In this document: positions 61,601-64,000 of the stretch, piece after piece | How positions within the stretch are numbered: the stretch's first letter is position 1 | How the letters are laid out: the number at the start of each line of letters is the position of its first letter | NCBI RefSeq assembly: GCF_009852415.1 | Contig: NZ_WOXS01000002.1 | Coordinates: 6,240,001 to 6,304,000, forward strand | Length of the DNA: 64,000 nucleotides | DNA from: Streptomyces sp. Tu 3180 | GTDB lineage: Bacteria > Actinomycetota > Actinomycetes > Streptomycetales > Streptomycetaceae | Direction of reading: 5' to 3' | The notes under the pieces: model-generated | Seen by the model: only the letters and a program-made list of their open reading frames with translations | Databases searched by the model: none | Told to the model about the DNA's origin: nothing | Made by a program: the position numbers and the translations under genes

Positions 61601-63012
61601 ACGAGGACGCCACGGCCACCGCCGTGGTCGGCCGCGGCCAGCGCACCGACGCCACGTACAAGGGCGGGCCCACGACCGGCGTCGCGGGGGTCGACGGCCG
61701 CGCGGTGGCGCTCGACGGCGTCGACGACCATGCCAGCACGGGCCGGCCGGTGCTGGACACGTACCAGAGCTTCGCGGTCGCGGCCTGGGTGCGCCTGCCC
61801 CGCGACAAGGAGGCCAGGGCGACCATCGCCCTCTCCCAGCTCGGCACCACCCGGCGCAGCTTCGAGCTGTACCACTCCTCGGCGCTGGGCGGCTGGGTCT
61901 TCGTCCGGCCCGAGAGCGACACCGCGGGAGCGCCCCTGGTCCGCGCCACCCACGCAGCCTGCCCCGCGGACACCAACTGCGCGGCGGGGCGGTTCGGCGA
62001 GTGGAACCACGTGGTGGGCGTGTACGACGCCGACGCGGCCAAGCTGCTGCTCTACGTCAACGGCGTGCTGCGGGCCGAGACCGCCTACACGCACCGCTGG
62101 TCGTCCGAGGGGCCGCTCAGCATCGGCGCCGGGCTCAACCCGGACGGCACGATGACCATGCCGGTCAAGGGCGACATCGACGACGTACGGCTCTACGACC
62201 GGGCGGTCTCCGACGACGAGGTGCGCCAGCTCGTCAAGCAGAGGCCGCTGGTGAAGTCCCGCTGGCTGCTGGAGTCGGCCACGGGCGCGCCGGCCGCGTC
62301 GCCGAACGCGGTCGCCGGCGGCCCCGCCCTCACCCTGGGCGGCCAGGCGTCCTTCACCCCCGGCTGGGTGGACGACAACGCGCTCGTCCTGGACGGCGTC
62401 GACGACTACGCGGCCACCACCGGAGTCCCGGTGGACACCGGCGCCAGCTACACCGTCACCGCCTGGGCCCAGGCCGCGGCCGTGCCCGACCGGCAGGCGA
62501 CGGTGATCAGCGCAGAGGGCGCCGCGAAGAGCGCCTTCGACGTCCGGTTCGTGCCGGGCGCCGATCCGGCGACGGACTCCGGCCGCTGGCGGATCGTGCT
62601 GCCCGGCTCCGACTCCGCGACGGCGAGCACCGTGACGGTGGACAACCACCAGTTCTACAGCGCCACCGACTGGAACCACCTGGCGCTCGTCTACGACGGT
62701 TTCGCCGACCAGGCGCGGCTCTACGTCAACGGACAGCTGGAGCAGGTCGCCTGCCTGGACACCGACTCGGACGGCACCCCGGACGACACCGGCTGCGCCG
62801 AACGGGTCTCCTGGTCCGCCAACGTCGCCACGTACACCGCGACCAAGTCCCTGCAGCTGGGCCGCAGCAAGGTCGGCACCACCGCCGGTGACCACTGGGC
62901 GGGCGCGATCGACGACGTGTGGACCTTCCAGGGCGCGCTGAGCGAGGCGCAGATCGGCCACCTGTCGCTGGGCATGCCGGGGTTCGCCACCGAGGTCCCG
63001 GGCTCGGACTGA
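58621..63012 (+). CDS. Large secreted protein with three LamG-like domains
   Basis: 1463 residues from ATG 58621; an in-frame GTG upstream is possible. Signal peptide about 1-37 (ALTVAIALVAGTVSVAGVAPAVAA). An N-terminal region of Streptomyces cell-surface type contains YLRPVRTRIDGKWVDIDTTL. A central WYSPRASAWTMASKYWASSPQWKFNGESDAGLGYCGWAYCKPYDTKRLFYQI module and Ig-like regions follow. Three LamG/concanavalin jellyroll domains lie at about 790-980, 990-1215 and 1230-1455, each with LDGVDD and LYVDG/YVNG motifs. Domains 1 and 2 share long identical stretches (YHSSALGGWVF). Probably binds sugars or surface polymers. Followed by an Rhs-type gene. Confidence 0.87.
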   Translation: MFWHARACRGPGRRAALTVAIALVAGTVSVAGVAPAVAAPATAGSGEATGEAVGDGSGEASAEDRALTQAARTGKKVEVVPARGESSDLFATPDGKLEAREYLRPVRTRIDGKWVDIDTTLATTGDGSVVPKAVSTGLVFSGGGDGPLVRLERTGRSLEFGWPGDVPKPTLDGDTATYPDILPGVDLRLGAQEDGFTQLLVVKSAEAAKSRELTELRMRLAGDGVTVRETAGGGLAAVDKGAGNPVFEAGTPMMWDSSKGADSGTGAGTAARSGQLSAAAGEQPAATDRPTAGDRPAAGEPGEPGAAESGRLAHVGVEVTTGGRELVLTPDQDVLTGPDTVYPVFIDPQWYSPRASAWTMASKYWASSPQWKFNGESDAGLGYCGWAYCKPYDTKRLFYQIPTSRFAGKSVLSAEFVVRETHAASCQAREVQLWRTKGISSSTTWNSQNASGFWIDHIENRSFAHGYDGCAAADAEFNVKGVVAQAAAGKWPSVTFGMQATSESDPYTWKRFSDDAYLRVQYNRPPAQIRMSQLTQDPGGACARPGSAKRVRSLPKMRANDVTDPDGDRVRVQFEASWDTGDGKGFTTRWTSAASTYKASGSDFSLSLPSTIPKNKTIGWSARSNDGAQWSPWSWVGDATACNTVYDTSVPAGPSITSAQYPASDPEDPQDPWLDGVGRYGSFTIDSTSTDVSKYWFGVNGDPTSRHTLTTSGGGAKTMKFMPTKPGVNFITAQAFDTAGNASEIRTYQFRVRAGQPDRLTWDFDEGAGAAGAMGQGGEWPAELNGGARPGADGVSGAGLHLDGVDDHAATTSPVLNTGKSFSVSLWARLPVDKPDTAAVAVSQAGHNTSGFEIYHSSALGGWVFLRHTADAAGTTTVRAVQPACPSGDTTCASGRLGVWTHLVGVFDNPNQQMRLYVDGRQVGSAAFSGPWDARGKTILGAASHYGTVGNFFSGDLDEVQLFDYQLTTAQVGELAGRQPVGTGRPAKLVWPLDEDATATAVVGRGQRTDATYKGGPTTGVAGVDGRAVALDGVDDHASTGRPVLDTYQSFAVAAWVRLPRDKEARATIALSQLGTTRRSFELYHSSALGGWVFVRPESDTAGAPLVRATHAACPADTNCAAGRFGEWNHVVGVYDADAAKLLLYVNGVLRAETAYTHRWSSEGPLSIGAGLNPDGTMTMPVKGDIDDVRLYDRAVSDDEVRQLVKQRPLVKSRWLLESATGAPAASPNAVAGGPALTLGGQASFTPGWVDDNALVLDGVDDYAATTGVPVDTGASYTVTAWAQAAAVPDRQATVISAEGAAKSAFDVRFVPGADPATDSGRWRIVLPGSDSATASTVTVDNHQFYSATDWNHLALVYDGFADQARLYVNGQLEQVACLDTDSDGTPDDTGCAERVSWSANVATYTATKSLQLGRSKVGTTAGDHWAGAIDDVWTFQGALSEAQIGHLSLGMPGFATEVPGSD

Positions 63013-63061
63013 CCGAACAGGCACCGGACCGCCGCTCAGCGAGGGCGCCCGGTGCGGCGGT

Positions 63062-63088
63062 GCGGGACGGGCCGTGCGCCCGTCCCGC
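63062..63088 (+). terminator. Hairpin between LamG gene and Rhs-type gene
   Basis: Perfect 11-bp inverted repeat GCGGGACGGGC/GCCCGTCCCGC (63062-63072, 63078-63088), 5-base loop. It lies 50 bp after the LamG stop and 81 bp before the next start. Could be a terminator or partial attenuator. Confidence 0.55.
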
Positions 63089-63168
63089 CCGTGCACGTCA
63101 CTCGTCGCGGTCGCGCGGTCGATTCCGCGCGGCCACCGCGATCAGGAAACCAAGGGGAACGGAACACG

Positions 63169-64000
63169 ATGAGATTCACGCCAGCCGGGGGCCGAGCCGC
63201 CCGGTGGAGACGCCGGACGGCACAGGCCACCGGCGTCGTCATGATCGCCACACTGATCCAGGGGACCGTCGCCCCCGGCAGTTCGGTGGCCGCGCCGGAC
63301 GACGGCCGGGGCAGGCCGGCGCTGCCCAGGGCGGAGCGGCCCGTGGCCGGCTCCGACGCCGCCAAGGCCAAGGCCCGCACGGTGGACAAGGGTCCGCGCA
63401 CCCCGCGCTCCGTACCGAAGAACCGCTGGCCCGAAACCGGTTCGGGCAAGGTGACGCTCGCCGCCGCACCGGCCGGCCGGAAGGCGGCGGCACCGGTCCG
63501 GGCCGGCAGCCTGCCCGTCTCGCTGGGCCGGCCCGCCGGCTCCGCCGCCCGGACGTCCGCGAAGGACCGGGCCGCGACGGGCTCCGTGGGCGTGGAGCTG
63601 GCCGGCCGGCGCGAGGCCCGGCGGGCCGGCGTCGACGGACTGCTCGTCACCCTCTCCCCACGGGGCGGAAACTTCACCGGCGGCGCAGCCCAGGTGCGCG
63701 TCGACTACCGCGACATCGCCCAGGCGTACGGCGGCGGCTACGGCGCCCGGCTCACCCTGACGCAGCTGCCCGCCTGCGTCCTGAAGACGCCGGAGCGGGA
63801 CAAGTGCCGCACCCGGACACCGGTCGAGACCGTGAACGACACGGAGACGGGCACGCTCACCGCACCGTCCCTGAGCCTCGCCGCCGGACAGCGGACCGTG
63901 CTCGCCGCAGTGGCCGACGACACGGCCGCCACCGGCGACTACAAGGCGACCTCGCTCAGCCCCTCCGCGACCTGGCAGACCAACCTCAACACCGGTGACT
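63169..64000 (+). CDS. N-terminus of an Rhs/YD-repeat-type secreted protein (cut by the window)
   Basis: 277 residues visible from ATG 63169, with AAGGGGAACGG ahead; the frame is open to the window edge. A basic start and a hydrophobic stretch (ATGVVMIATLIQGTVAPGSSVAA) form a signal peptide. It is followed by a low-complexity region, then GVDGLLVTLSPRGGNFTGGAAQVRVDYRDIAQAYGGGYGARLTLTQLPACVLKTPERDKCRT and a TSLSPSATWQTNLNTGD motif. That motif typically introduces the Rhs repeats of Streptomyces secreted Rhs proteins. Such proteins carry a variable C-terminal toxin, often with an immunity gene downstream, which would lie beyond the window. Confidence 0.75.
   Translation, partial: MRFTPAGGRAARWRRRTAQATGVVMIATLIQGTVAPGSSVAAPDDGRGRPALPRAERPVAGSDAAKAKARTVDKGPRTPRSVPKNRWPETGSGKVTLAAAPAGRKAAAPVRAGSLPVSLGRPAGSAARTSAKDRAATGSVGVELAGRREARRAGVDGLLVTLSPRGGNFTGGAAQVRVDYRDIAQAYGGGYGARLTLTQLPACVLKTPERDKCRTRTPVETVNDTETGTLTAPSLSLAAGQRTVLAAVADDTAATGDYKATSLSPSATWQTNLNTGD

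Noticed and set aside
60214..63096. 960-residue minus-strand frame opposite the LamG gene
   Set aside because: Antisense shadow; the plus-strand frame has a signal peptide and LamG motifs.

Overview
The window is a piece of a high-GC actinobacterial chromosome, almost certainly Streptomyces. Third codon positions are nearly all G or C, GTG and TTG starts are frequent, many genes overlap by 4 bp (ATGA/GTGA), and several gene sets are typical of the genus: das, a SepF-like protein, DUF5999, arcA-argF, and ABC sugar importers without their own ATPase. I see no tRNA, rRNA, CRISPR array or insertion sequence. All calls come from reading the sequence; no database was searched.

1-6.2 kb (minus strand): a five-gene exopolysaccharide operon. 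It encodes an initiating sugar transferase, an AlgD-like nucleotide-sugar dehydrogenase, a family-4 glycosyltransferase and two Wzz-type chain-length proteins, the second cut by the window edge. Two genes carry the rare TTA codon, which suggests bldA control. 6.2-19.7 kb: two sugar-utilisation loci in a row. First is a LacI regulator divergent from a binding protein, two permeases and a family-3 glycosidase (bxl-like). Second is a das locus, a DasR-type GntR regulator divergent from dasABC and a NagZ-like hexosaminidase, with three DasR-box-like sites between them. Neither locus has an ATPase, so both probably use a shared MsiK-type ATPase encoded elsewhere.

19.8-34.5 kb: housekeeping and repair genes. 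These are two CorC/HlyC membrane proteins, a SepF-like protein, an AAA ATPase overlapping a MazG-type pyrophosphohydrolase, DUF6099, a small coiled-coil protein, an F420-type oxidoreductase, the two-gene Hen1-Pnkp RNA-repair cassette, arginine deiminase, ornithine carbamoyltransferase, and an anti-sigma-type ATP-binding protein.

34.6-42.8 kb: an aromatic acyl-CoA catabolic island. It contains an enoyl-CoA hydratase, a fused FAD monooxygenase/old-yellow-enzyme protein, a PaaX-type regulator, an aryl-CoA ligase, an acyl-CoA dehydrogenase, a RidA deaminase and an alpha/beta hydrolase. The best fit is 2-aminobenzoate or salicylate breakdown through CoA thioesters. 42.8-46.6 kb holds small or secreted proteins and a PucR-type regulator.

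46.6-54.9 kb: two divergent metal-uptake operons. The cbiMNQO cobalt importer lies behind a cobalamin riboswitch. A five-gene nickel/peptide-type ABC importer lies behind a Nur-box-like site. 55.2-64 kb: a lipoprotein, a short possible gene remnant, a polytopic membrane protein, and a large secreted protein with three LamG domains. The last is followed by the start of an Rhs/YD-repeat-type protein that runs off the window, which suggests a polymorphic-toxin or cell-surface locus.
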